In this document: piece by piece, positions 1 through 7,897 of the stretch
Layout of the letters: every line of letters starts with the position of its first letter
Position numbering within the stretch: position 1 is the stretch's first letter
Assembly (NCBI RefSeq): GCF_021227995.1
Contig: NZ_CP089301.1
Span: forward strand, 4,154,001-4,218,000
Source of the DNA: Novosphingobium kaempferiae
GTDB taxonomy: Bacteria > Pseudomonadota > Alphaproteobacteria > Sphingomonadales > Sphingomonadaceae
Length of the DNA: 64,000 nucleotides
Direction: 5' to 3'
Position numbers and translations under genes: made by a program
The notes under the pieces: model-generated
Database searches by the model: none
Told to the model about the DNA's origin: nothing
What the model saw: only the letters and a program-made list of their open reading frames with translations

Positions 1-65
1 CCGATGCCGGTGTTGGCGCCGGTGACGAGCGCGGTCTTGCCCGTCAGGTCGAAGGAAATTGCCAT
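1..65 (-). CDS. kduD: KduD-type short-chain dehydrogenase, N-terminus only (cut by window edge)
   Basis: Only the first 21 codons are in the window. They read MAISFDLTGKTALVTGANTGI, and the TGxxxGxG dinucleotide-binding turn (TGANTGIG) is complete. This is the amino end of a classical SDR. The gene follows kduI on the same strand after about 115 bp, so the likely product is 2-dehydro-3-deoxy-D-gluconate 5-dehydrogenase. That enzyme reduces the KduI product to 2-keto-3-deoxygluconate. The SDR fold is seen directly. The KduD assignment rests on the neighbour and cannot be confirmed without the rest of the gene. Confidence 0.75.
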   Translation of the reverse strand, partial: MAISFDLTGKTALVTGANTGI

Positions 66-76
66 GTGTCCTCTCT

Positions 77-164
77 CGTCATTGCGAGCGTGGCGGGGCA
101 GCCGCCCGTGCGGTGCCGCGCCACGTCGATGGATGGCTTCGCCGCTACGCTTCGCGCAATGACG
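77..164. repeat. Degenerate copy of the CGTCATTGCGAGCG palindromic repeat
   Basis: It starts CGTCATTGCGAGCG and ends CGCGCAATGACG. The inner arms are GC-rich and poorly matched compared with the other copies. It fills the gap between kduI and kduD, so it is probably transcribed within that operon and may form a hairpin. Seven further copies are listed in this window. Confidence 0.75.
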
Positions 165-179
165 AAGGGAGGGTAAGCC

Positions 180-1016
180 TTACTGAAGCTGGCAGATGTC
201 CAGCACGTTCATGTCGGTGTAGTCGAGGTTTTCCCCGCCCATCGCCCAGATGAACGCATACTTCTTGGTGCCCGAGCCCATGTGGATCGACCACGGCGGG
301 CTGATGACGGCCTCTTCGTTGGCGATCACGATGTGACGCATTTGGTCGGGCTCGCCCATGTAGTGGAAGATGCGGTCGTTCTCTTCGGGCAGCTCGAAGT
401 AAAGGTAGATTTCCGAGCGGCGGTCGTGGAGGTGCGGCGGCATCGTGTTCCAGACCGAGCCCTCTTCCAGCACGGTGAGGCCGAGCAGGAGCTGCGCGCT
501 CTCGCACACGCCGGGGATCACCAGCTGGTAGATCGTGCGCTGGTTCGAGTTGGCAAGGTCGCCGCGCGCCAGCGGGTTGGCCTGGTCAAGCGTGATGTGC
601 TTGATCGGCAGCGCTTTGTGGGCGGGGACCGACGCGATGTAGAAGCGCGCGCCCTCACCCTCGAAGATCACCTCTTCGCTGCCCATCGGCACGTAGAGGC
701 ATTCCTTGTTCTTCATCTCGAAGCGCTGGCCGTCGACGGTGATCGCGCCCGGGCCGCCGATGTTGGTGATACCCGCTTCGCGACGTTCAAAGAACGATTT
801 GCCCTCGGCGCTCTTGGGGACGGTCTGCAGCGGCAGCTTGAGCGGCTCCGCACCCGGAACCGCGCCGCCGATGATGAAGCGCTCGTTGTGCGAATAGTTG
901 AGGTTGACCTCGCCGGCCTTGAACATGCCCGTCACCAGATAACGGTCGCGCAGTTCCTCGTTGGAGACACACTCCATCATGTCCGGATGGGTGGCGTGGT
1001 ACGTCTTGCAGAACAC
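180..1016 (-). CDS. kduI: 5-dehydro-4-deoxy-D-glucuronate isomerase
   Basis: This 278-residue protein has the length of E. coli KduI. It converts 5-keto-4-deoxyuronate, made by lyase cleavage of pectin or other polyuronates, to 3-deoxy-D-glycero-2,5-hexodiulosonate for KduD. The cupin-type zinc site is visible as His195 and His197 ([10 protein letters not shown]), Glu202 and His244 (WSIHMGSG). These match the four zinc ligands known for the family almost residue for residue. The start is a GTG with GGGAGAG six bases upstream. The gene is first in an operon with kduD. Its promoter region overlaps a TGACACCGGT operator just behind the lacI gene. Confidence 0.96.
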   Translation of the reverse strand: MFCKTYHATHPDMMECVSNEELRDRYLVTGMFKAGEVNLNYSHNERFIIGGAVPGAEPLKLPLQTVPKSAEGKSFFERREAGITNIGGPGAITVDGQRFEMKNKECLYVPMGSEEVIFEGEGARFYIASVPAHKALPIKHITLDQANPLARGDLANSNQRTIYQLVIPGVCESAQLLLGLTVLEEGSVWNTMPPHLHDRRSEIYLYFELPEENDRIFHYMGEPDQMRHIVIANEEAVISPPWSIHMGSGTKKYAFIWAMGGENLDYTDMNVLDICQLQ

Positions 1017-1061
1017 TGTGAACTCTCCCGTTCAGGCCTTCGGAGACTCGTATCCGCATTG

Positions 1062-1077
1062 GGTAACCGGTGTCAAC
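1062..1077 (-). promoter_or_regulatory. Operator A upstream of kduI (TTGACACCGGTTACC)
   Basis: Read in the direction of kduI the site is GTTGACACCGGTTACC. It shares the core TGACACCGGT with sites at 2184, 2333 and 11417. It overlaps the lacI stop codon and contains a TTGACA that could be the kduI -35 box, about 50 bases before the start codon. That position suits repression by the adjacent LacI-family protein. The motif is seen directly. The regulator pairing is inferred. Confidence 0.6.
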
Positions 1078-2098
1078 GCTCCTGCGCCGGATAAGGAACC
1101 GCCGATGCGCGGCGGATCAGGTCGGACAGGAAGAACGACGGCTCCTGCGCTGCGGAGGCAGGCCGGATGAGCTTGGCGGCGGCGGTGCTGGCCATCGTGC
1201 GGATCGGCCAGCGCACGGTCGTCAGCGGCGGCCAGATGTGCGCGGCGGTAGCGGTATCGTCGAAGCCGATGATCGAGAGATCCTGCGGCACGTCGAGCCC
1301 GCGTTCACGCGCGGCATGGAGGATGCCCGCCGCCATCTCGTCGTTGCTGGAGAACACGGCGGTCGGCGGCTCGGCGGCGGAGAGCAGCTTTTCCCCGGCG
1401 GCCTTGCCCGATTCGAAGCGGTAGGTGCCGCGCGCCATGATCGCCGGATCGGGCTCCAGCCCTGCACGGCCGAGACCGTCGAGGAACCCCTGCTCGCGCT
1501 CGTTGGCGGAGCGGAAGCCCTCAGGCCCCGCAACGAAACCGATTCGCCGGTGGCCGAGTTCGGCCAACCAGGCGACGGCGTCGCTCACCGCCTGCCGGTC
1601 GTTCGAGGCGACGAGGTGCTCGTCATCGTCCAGCTTCGCCGAGCCCATCCGCACCAGCGTGCAGCCGAGATCGCGGCACAATTCGGCAAGATCGTCGCGC
1701 TCGGACAGCGGCGGCAGCAGCATGACGCCGTAAAGCCGCTGCTGCTCGATGAAGCGGCGCACGTCGTCGTAGAGGGTCGGCGAATGGCGGTTCATCGGCT
1801 GGACGACCAGCGCGAACTCGGTGTCGCGGATGGTGTCGAGGATGCCCTCCTGCACGCCGAGCACCATCTGGGCGTTCGGGTTGTCGTGGATCAGGCCGAT
1901 CAGGAAGTTGCGCCGCAGCGCCAGTGCGCGAGCCTGCGGATTCGGCACGTAGCCGAGTTCGGCGATCACCGATTCGACCTTCTCGCGCGTCGCCTGGTTG
2001 AGCAGCGGCGACTTGTTGATGACGCGGCTGACCGTCTTCTTCGACACGCCGGAAATGCGTGCGACGTCATTGATGGTAGGTTTCTGGCCTTCTGCCAT
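1073..2098 (-). CDS. LacI-family transcriptional regulator of the uronate locus
   Basis: A 341-residue repressor with the LacI layout. The helix-turn-helix is at about residues 8-27 (TINDVARISGVSKKTVSRVI), followed by the hinge (NPQARALALRR) and a periplasmic-binding-protein-like effector domain from about 65 to the end (IGFDDTATAAHIWPPLTTV near the C-terminus). The ATG has AAGGA seven bases upstream. It sits between kduI and the divergent hydratase/transporter operon, and both flanks carry a TGACACCGGT site. It probably senses a uronate catabolite such as KDG and represses both directions. Family is certain. Effector and regulon are inferred. Confidence 0.93.
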   Translation of the reverse strand: MAEGQKPTINDVARISGVSKKTVSRVINKSPLLNQATREKVESVIAELGYVPNPQARALALRRNFLIGLIHDNPNAQMVLGVQEGILDTIRDTEFALVVQPMNRHSPTLYDDVRRFIEQQRLYGVMLLPPLSERDDLAELCRDLGCTLVRMGSAKLDDDEHLVASNDRQAVSDAVAWLAELGHRRIGFVAGPEGFRSANEREQGFLDGLGRAGLEPDPAIMARGTYRFESGKAAGEKLLSAAEPPTAVFSSNDEMAAGILHAARERGLDVPQDLSIIGFDDTATAAHIWPPLTTVRWPIRTMASTAAAKLIRPASAAQEPSFFLSDLIRRASAVPYPAQER

Positions 2099-2183
2099 GC
2101 GGCGTCCTTATGATCTCTCGTCGGCGGATTCGTGAGTGGGCCGAATTTTTCAGACTTGCCTTCGCGTGGGACGAAAGGCAAGA

Positions 2184-2197
2184 TGACACCGGTTACC
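2184..2197 (+). promoter_or_regulatory. Operator B (TGACACCGGTTACC)
   Basis: Identical over 14 bases to operator A in front of kduI. It lies 85 bp upstream of lacI and about 200 bp before the hydratase start, so it may serve lacI autoregulation or loop with operator C. Confidence 0.6.
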
Positions 2198-2332
2198 ATT
2201 CCTTCACTCCCGCATTTGCACAGACTGCGCGCGAAAGTGAAGGCAAGCTTCCGTGTCCGCAGGGCGTCCGGGCTGGTGACCGATCCGGAGAGCGAACTCT
2301 TCGAACAGGACGGGTCGCGACGGGCATGCGGT

Positions 2333-2346
2333 TGACACCGGTGTCG
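2333..2346 (+). promoter_or_regulatory. Operator C, perfect palindrome GACACCGGTGTC
   Basis: TGACACCGGTGTCG contains the 12-bp perfect palindrome GACACCGGTGTC at 2334-2345, the most symmetric of the four sites. It is preceded by T, giving TTGACA, and ends about 43 bp before the proposed hydratase start, where a repressor would block the promoter. Confidence 0.65.
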
Positions 2347-2388
2347 AGAAGCGGCCGGAACACGGTTTTCTTGGGTGTGGGGATTGTT

Positions 2389-3186
2389 TTGACAGAAACG
2401 GCAAAGGCAGTCGCCGAAGCATTCGTGACGGCGCGGCGCGAGAAGCGCGCACTCATTACATATCCCGGACAGTTGCCCACCGATCTCGGCAGCGGCTACC
2501 TGATCCAGGATTTCGCCATCGGCATGGACGGGCGCGAGATCGTCGGCTGGAAGGTCGGCAAGATCAACCCGCCGCTCGACGCCGAACTGGGCGCCAACCG
2601 CCTCGCCGGCCCGATCTTCGCGGACAGCGTGGTAACGGTGGCGGAGGGCGAATCGCCCGAAATGCCGGTCTTCGCGGACGGTTTCGCGGCGGGCGAAGCG
2701 GAATTCCTCCTTCACGTCGCGCCCGGCTGGGACGGCGTGGTGCCGCAGGACGACGCGGGCACGATCGCCGTGCTCGACGCGGTCCACCTCGGCATCGAGG
2801 TCGCCAGTTCGCCCTACCCGCGCATCAACGCGGACGGGCCGCCGGTCACGGTATCGGACTACGGCAACAACTACGGGCTGGTCGTCGGCGCGGTGCTCGA
2901 AGGCTGGCAGACCATCGACTTCAACGCGATCACCGTGCGCCTCGACATCGACGGCGTGACGGCGGGCGAGGCGACCACGGCGACGATGCTCGACGGTCCG
3001 CTGGGCGCGGTGCGCTTCCTGCTCGGCAACCTTGCCGCGCGCGGGATCGACTGCAGCGGCGGCACCTGGGTCTCGACCGGGGCGGTCACCGGTGTCCATC
3101 CGGTGAAACCCGGTGAACAGGTACTGGCGACTTTCGAGGGACACGGTACGGTGGCCTGCGGAATCGCGGCCGTTTCACCGGCCTGA
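2389..3186 (+). CDS. 2-keto-4-pentenoate hydratase / fumarylacetoacetate hydrolase-family protein
   Basis: About 265 residues with the FAH/MhpD fold. Signatures are the N-terminal GYLIQDFAIG block, the GWKVGKINPP segment, the acidic ExE metal-site motif in FAAGEAEFLL, and the C-terminal STGAVTGVHPVKPGE block. I chose TTG at 2389 (LTETAKAVAEAF) with GTGGGG just upstream. GTG at 2377 is the alternative, and the open frame further upstream does not look like protein. Family members hydrate or cleave 2-keto acids. Leading a uronate operon and sitting behind operator C, it may act on a 2-keto-3-deoxy acid, but the substrate cannot be read from the sequence. Confidence 0.82.
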   Translation: MTETAKAVAEAFVTARREKRALITYPGQLPTDLGSGYLIQDFAIGMDGREIVGWKVGKINPPLDAELGANRLAGPIFADSVVTVAEGESPEMPVFADGFAAGEAEFLLHVAPGWDGVVPQDDAGTIAVLDAVHLGIEVASSPYPRINADGPPVTVSDYGNNYGLVVGAVLEGWQTIDFNAITVRLDIDGVTAGEATTATMLDGPLGAVRFLLGNLAARGIDCSGGTWVSTGAVTGVHPVKPGEQVLATFEGHGTVACGIAAVSPA

Positions 3187-3239
3187 CAGAGACTTATACG
3201 CGCGGCACGCGAAGAGTGCGGCCGCAAGGGAGCAGGGAA

Positions 3240-4538
3240 ATGGATGCAGGAACCGGCGGCACGGTAGGACAGGTCGCTAAAGTCGGGCGCTATCGCTGGG
3301 TGGTCGTCGCGCTGCTCTTCGCGGCGACGGCGATCAACTATGTCGATCGCCAGATGATCGGCGTGCTGAAGCCCACGCTTTCGGCCGAATTCCACTGGTC
3401 GGAGAGCGACTTCGCCGGGATCGTGTTCTGGTTCCAGCTCGCCTACGCGATCGGCTACCTGTCGTTCGGCAAGGTGGTCGATACGCTGGGCGCGCGCCTT
3501 GGCTACACCGTCGCCATCGTCATCTGGACGGTGAGCCACATGGCCCACGGCTTCGCCACCGGCATCACCTCGTTCGCGATGGCCCGCTTCGGCCTCGGTG
3601 TCGGAGAATCGGGCAACTTCCCGGCGGGCATCCGTGCCGTGACCGACTGGTTCCCCCAGAAGGAACGCGCCCTCGCCATCGGCATTTTCAACGCCGGTGC
3701 CAACGTTGGCGCTATCGTCACGCCGCTGCTCGTGCCGCTGCTCGTCCTGTGGTTCGACTGGCGCATGGCGTTCTTCGTCACCGGCCTGTTCGGCATCATC
3801 TGGCTGGCCGTCTGGTGGGCCATCTACCGCCACCCGGACGAGCATCCGCGCGTCACGCCCGGCGAACTCGCCTACATCAAGCAGGATCCCGCAGACCCCG
3901 TCACCAAGATCGGCTGGGGCCGCCTGCTGGTGGTCAAGGAGACCTGGGCCTATGGTCTCGGCAAGTTCCTGATCGACCCGATCTGGTGGTTCTTCCTGTT
4001 CTGGCTGCCCGGCTACCTGTTCGAGCGCTACGACCTTGACCTCAAGACCTTCGGCCTGCCGCTCGCCGCGATCTACCTGATCTCGGACGTGGGCAGCATC
4101 GCGGGCGGCTGGCTGTCGTCCAAGCTCATCGCCGCAGGCCGCACGCCCAACTTCGCCCGCAAGGTGACGATGCTGATCTGCGCCCTGTGCGTCCTGCCGA
4201 TCTGGTTCGTCCAGAGCGTCGATAACGTGTGGACGGCAGTGCTGGTCATCGGCCTCGCCACGGCGGCGCACCAGGCGTTCTCGGCCAACCTCTACACCCT
4301 GCCGTCGGACGTGTTCCCGCGCGGCGCGGTGGGTTCGGTGGTCGGCATCGGTGGCACCGCAGGCGCGTTCGGCGGCATGGGCATGGCCCTGTTCGCGGGC
4401 TACATCCTCGACGCGACGCACAGCTACGAGGTGCTCTTCGCGATCTGCGCCAGCGCCTACCTGCTCGCACTGCTGGCGGTCCATCTGCTCAGCCCGCGCC
4501 TCGCGCCGGTGCGCATCGAGGATGCTCCGGCAGCCTGA
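3240..4538 (+). CDS. exuT: MFS hexuronate transporter (ExuT-like)
   Basis: A 432-residue major facilitator protein with about 12 membrane segments. It has the anion:cation symporter signature: INYVDRQMIGVLKP in TM1 and RFGLGVGESGNFPAGIRAVTDWFP in the TM4-TM5 region. These match ExuT/GudP-type sugar-acid carriers. The start at 3240 is preceded by GGGAGCAGGGAA, a better choice than the GTG at 3216. It lies 53 bp after the hydratase and 11 bp before the esterase, so the three genes look like one operon. The probable substrate is galacturonate or glucuronate, inferred from context. Confidence 0.88.
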   Translation: MDAGTGGTVGQVAKVGRYRWVVVALLFAATAINYVDRQMIGVLKPTLSAEFHWSESDFAGIVFWFQLAYAIGYLSFGKVVDTLGARLGYTVAIVIWTVSHMAHGFATGITSFAMARFGLGVGESGNFPAGIRAVTDWFPQKERALAIGIFNAGANVGAIVTPLLVPLLVLWFDWRMAFFVTGLFGIIWLAVWWAIYRHPDEHPRVTPGELAYIKQDPADPVTKIGWGRLLVVKETWAYGLGKFLIDPIWWFFLFWLPGYLFERYDLDLKTFGLPLAAIYLISDVGSIAGGWLSSKLIAAGRTPNFARKVTMLICALCVLPIWFVQSVDNVWTAVLVIGLATAAHQAFSANLYTLPSDVFPRGAVGSVVGIGGTAGAFGGMGMALFAGYILDATHSYEVLFAICASAYLLALLAVHLLSPRLAPVRIEDAPAA

Positions 4539-4549
4539 GGGAAAGCACC

Positions 4550-5557
4550 ATGAACCTCGACCGCAGGACGCTGTTCGCCGGAGCCATCGCACTCGGCCTG
4601 ACGCGCCCTGCGGTGGCCGGTGCGGCCACGAAAGCAACGGGGGCGGGGGCGGCGGCGTCTCCCGCCCTTCCCTTTGACAAGACAGGCGAGGTAATCGACC
4701 TCTGGCCCGGCACCCCACCCGGAGCGCCGTCCCCGCTGCCGGTCGAGCGGGCCACCGAGCGCTCCGCCAACCCCGCCCAGCCCGACCGCGTCATCGCCGG
4801 AATCGCCCGGCCGCGCATCACCGCGTTCCGCCCCAAGTATCCCAACGGTGCCGCCCTGCTGGTCATCCCCGGCGGCGGCTATCGCGAGGAATCGTTCGAC
4901 AAGGGCGGCGTGCAGGTGGCGCAGTGGCTGGCCGAGCACGGCTACACCGCCTTCGTCCTGACGTACCGCCTGCCCGGCGAAGGCTGGCAGGATCGCTCAA
5001 ACACCCCCCTCGCCGACGCCCAGCGCGCCATGCGCCTGATCCGTGCCCGCGCGAAGGCCTACGGCATCGAGCCGGAGCGTGTCGCGGTGATGGGATCTTC
5101 GGCGGGTGGCCATTTGTGCGCCGACCTCGCCAGCCGGTTCGACTTTCCCGCCTACGCGCCGGTGGATGCGACGGACAAGCTGTCCGCCCGCCCGTTCTGC
5201 GCCGCGCCGCTCTATCCGGTGGTGAGCATGGACCCGGCCATCACCCACGCCGGTTCGCGCGAGAAGCTGCTCGGCCCGAACCCCACGCCCGAGGCCGAGG
5301 CGGCGCATTCGATCGACCGCATCGTGACGACCAGGAGCCCGCCGCACTTCATCGTCCATGCCGAGGATGATGCCACGGTGCCGGTCGAGAATTCCCTGCG
5401 CCTGCGCGCCGCGCTGAGGGCGGCAGGCGTGACCGTGGACCTGCACCTGTTCGCCGAAGGCGGGCACGGGTTCAACTTGTGGAACATCGCCGGGAAGCCG
5501 GTCGCGGCATGGCCCTCGCTATGGCTGGACTGGGCGAGCCGAATGGGGCTGGGTTAA
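4550..5557 (+). CDS. Tat-exported alpha/beta-hydrolase (acetyl esterase-like)
   Basis: About 335 residues. The N-terminus MNLDRRTLFAGAIALGLTRP is a twin-arginine-type signal. The mature part is a serine hydrolase of the BD-FAE/acetylxylan esterase type. It has the oxyanion loop IPGGGYRE, nucleophile elbow MGSSAGGHL, catalytic Asp in VHAEDDATVP and His in EGGHGF. The ATG follows GGGAAAGCACC, 11 bp after exuT. Family members deacetylate plant polysaccharides or sugars in the periplasm. In a pectin/uronate locus the likely substrate is acetylated or methylated oligouronide, which is inferred. Confidence 0.85.
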   Translation: MNLDRRTLFAGAIALGLTRPAVAGAATKATGAGAAASPALPFDKTGEVIDLWPGTPPGAPSPLPVERATERSANPAQPDRVIAGIARPRITAFRPKYPNGAALLVIPGGGYREESFDKGGVQVAQWLAEHGYTAFVLTYRLPGEGWQDRSNTPLADAQRAMRLIRARAKAYGIEPERVAVMGSSAGGHLCADLASRFDFPAYAPVDATDKLSARPFCAAPLYPVVSMDPAITHAGSREKLLGPNPTPEAEAAHSIDRIVTTRSPPHFIVHAEDDATVPVENSLRLRAALRAAGVTVDLHLFAEGGHGFNLWNIAGKPVAAWPSLWLDWASRMGLG

Positions 5558-5565
5558 GCCCCCTT

Positions 5566-5640
5566 CGTCATTGCGAGCGCAGCGAAGCAATCCAAGGCTG
5601 TTCTCGCACGCTGGATTGCTTCGCTTCGCTCGCAATGACG
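5566..5640. repeat. Palindromic repeat, near-perfect copy (CGTCATTGCGAGCG family)
   Basis: Arms CGTCATTGCGAGCGCAGCGA and the inverse ending TCGCTCGCAATGACG enclose a short variable centre. It sits between the converging ends of the esterase gene and kdgD. The symmetry would let either transcript fold a stable stem of about 28 bp. Confidence 0.9.
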
Positions 5641-5661
5641 AAAGGGTCGGGACGACGAAAA

Positions 5662-5709
5662 GCAGGGATGAGCCAACTTCCGGAGGGGTGGAAGCGGGCT
5701 CATCCCTGC
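5662..5709. repeat. 13-bp perfect inverted repeat (hairpin) in the esterase-kdgD gap
   Basis: GCAGGGATGAGCC at 5662 pairs with GGCTCATCCCTGC ending at 5709. A second short stem, CTTCC/GGAAG, is nested inside. No T-run follows on either strand. It may be another dispersed intergenic repeat or an RNA-processing hairpin. Confidence 0.6.
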
Positions 5710-5735
5710 TGGCGCGCGCCTCTCGGCGGGCGGGC

Positions 5736-5763
5736 GGCGCGGGTGTTTGGAGCCACCCGCGCC
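5736..5763 (-). terminator. Possible kdgD terminator hairpin
   Basis: GGCGCGGGTG and CACCCGCGCC form a 10-bp stem with an 8-base loop, nine bases past the kdgD stop codon. There is no T-run on the minus strand, so this would be an imperfect intrinsic terminator or a stabilising 3' hairpin. Confidence 0.4.
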
Positions 5764-5771
5764 GTATTTGT

Positions 5772-6701
<930 letters not shown>

Positions 6702-6722
6702 TTAATGCTCCAATTGATCCTG

Positions 6723-6735
6723 TACCGCTTTGGTA
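6723..6735. promoter_or_regulatory. Short inverted repeat in the kdgD-lysR divergent promoter region
   Basis: TACC and GGTA, five bases apart, lie 25 bp from the kdgD start codon. This is a weak candidate for a regulator site (LysR or other) and shares no core with the TGACACCGGT operators. Confidence 0.25.
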
Positions 6736-6861
6736 ACGTCGTGGGGCAGCCGCGCCCATCGCTGGAACTGGATCGATTTATGTCCGCCTGACATCGATGG
6801 CGGCCGATCGCTGCATCACGCGCATCTTTTCCTTGGACCTTTAGCGCTGTACGCATCGACG

Positions 6862-7755
6862 ATGTTCGAGCTTACGCACCTTCGCTGCTTCGTCGTCCTC
6901 GCCGAGGAACTGCACTTCGGCCGCGCGGCGGAGCGGCTGCACATGACCCAGTCGCCGCTCAGCCGCCAGATCCAGGTGCTGGAGCGCATCCTCGGCGTCG
7001 AACTGTTCAACCGCACCAGCCGCCGAGTGACGCTGACCCTGGCTGGCGAGACCTTCCTCCACGAAGCGCGCCGCATCGTGCGCCTGTCCGAAAGCGCGGC
7101 GCTGGCCGCGCGGCGGGTATGGAAGGGGGAGACGGGGCGCATCTCCATCGGGTTCACGGCAGTGTCGGGCTATGTCCTCCTCCCGCGCATCGTCAAGCGT
7201 GCGGCGGCGGAACTGCCGGGGCTGGAACTGCAACTGCACGAGCTTGTCTCCGGCGACCAGTTCGAGGCGCTGCACACCGGCATGATCGACCTCGCGCTGG
7301 TGCGCCCGCCGGTCGACAAGGTACAGTTCGACTCCGCGCCGCTGCTGCTCGAAAGCCTGCTGGTCGCGCTGCACGAGGACGATCCGCGCGCCGGGCAGGA
7401 GAGCTTCGGGCCGGGCGATTTCGACGGGCAGGATCTGGTCATGTACGCGCAGCGCGGGGCCGGATACTTCCACCAGCTGCTGTCCAGCCTGTTCGAGCGG
7501 GCGGGCGCCGCACCCAACTATGTGCAGTACGTGACGCAGATCCACTCACTGCTGGGGCTGGTCGGGGCGGCGCTGGCGCCCGGCATCGTGCCTGAGGCGG
7601 CGGCGGGACTTCATCCGCGCAGCGTGGTGTTCCGGCCGTTCGAGACGCAGCCGGAGGCGCCGGTGGAACTGCACCTTGCCTGGCGGAGGGAGAGCGAGAA
7701 CCCGGCGCTGCCGGCGTTCCGGGAGCTGTGTCTGAAGGCCGTGACGGAAGGCTAA
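6862..7755 (+). CDS. LysR-family transcriptional regulator
   Basis: About 297 residues. The winged helix is at residues 1-60 (MFELTHLRCFVVLAEELHFGRAAERLHMTQSPLSRQIQ), followed by the substrate-binding domain from about 90. The start at 6862 gives the usual LysR N-terminus. In-frame codons upstream encode nothing family-like. It diverges from kdgD across about 160 bp, the classic layout for a LysR activator of the neighbouring gene. The proposed role is control of kdgD by a sugar-acid inducer. The helix-turn-helix is seen, and the target is inferred from position. Confidence 0.92.
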   Translation: MFELTHLRCFVVLAEELHFGRAAERLHMTQSPLSRQIQVLERILGVELFNRTSRRVTLTLAGETFLHEARRIVRLSESAALAARRVWKGETGRISIGFTAVSGYVLLPRIVKRAAAELPGLELQLHELVSGDQFEALHTGMIDLALVRPPVDKVQFDSAPLLLESLLVALHEDDPRAGQESFGPGDFDGQDLVMYAQRGAGYFHQLLSSLFERAGAAPNYVQYVTQIHSLLGLVGAALAPGIVPEAAAGLHPRSVVFRPFETQPEAPVELHLAWRRESENPALPAFRELCLKAVTEG

Positions 7756-7760
7756 TTCAG

Positions 7761-7889
7761 TTCCTCCCCGAGCTTGTCTCGGGGAGGGGGACCGCCGCCG
7801 CAGGCGGTGGTGGAGGGGGAGAACCCATCCCATTCCCCCTCCGTCAGCGCTTCGCGCTGCCACCTCCCCGAGACAAGCTCGGGGAGGAA
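7761..7889. repeat. Long inverted repeat with 27-bp perfect arms
   Basis: The left arm 7761-7787 (TTCCTCCCCGAGCTTGTCTC...) is the exact reverse complement of the right arm 7863-7889. Between them lie smaller GC-rich stems (CCGCCGCAGGCGG; GCGCTTCGCGC). It fills the gap between the converging LysR gene and the unknown Tat protein. It does not resemble the CGTCATTGCGAGCG family, so it is a second class of intergenic palindrome, possibly acting as a bidirectional terminator. Confidence 0.85.
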
Positions 7890-7897
7890 TTGGTGGG

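Larger units (their letters stand above)
2099..2388. promoter_or_regulatory. Divergent intergenic region between lacI and the hydratase operon
   Basis: This gap of about 290 bp has no convincing gene. It carries two operator-like sites (2184-2197 and 2333-2346) and presumably the promoters of lacI and of the hydratase-exuT-esterase operon. An open frame running through it toward the hydratase has atypical composition and no family-like N-terminus. Confidence 0.6.

Noticed and set aside
2110..2388. N-terminal extension of the hydratase frame
   Set aside because: The residues are Arg/Ser-rich and unlike the FAH family, and the stretch contains two operator sites. TTG 2389 has a ribosome site.
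3085..3096. GTCACCGGTGTC, similar to the uronate operators
   Set aside because: It lies inside the hydratase coding sequence, encodes conserved residues (AVTGVHP) and lacks the TGACACCGGT core.
2871..4718. Long minus-strand frame opposite exuT
   Set aside because: High-GC shadow of a certain MFS gene; the translation has no domain structure.
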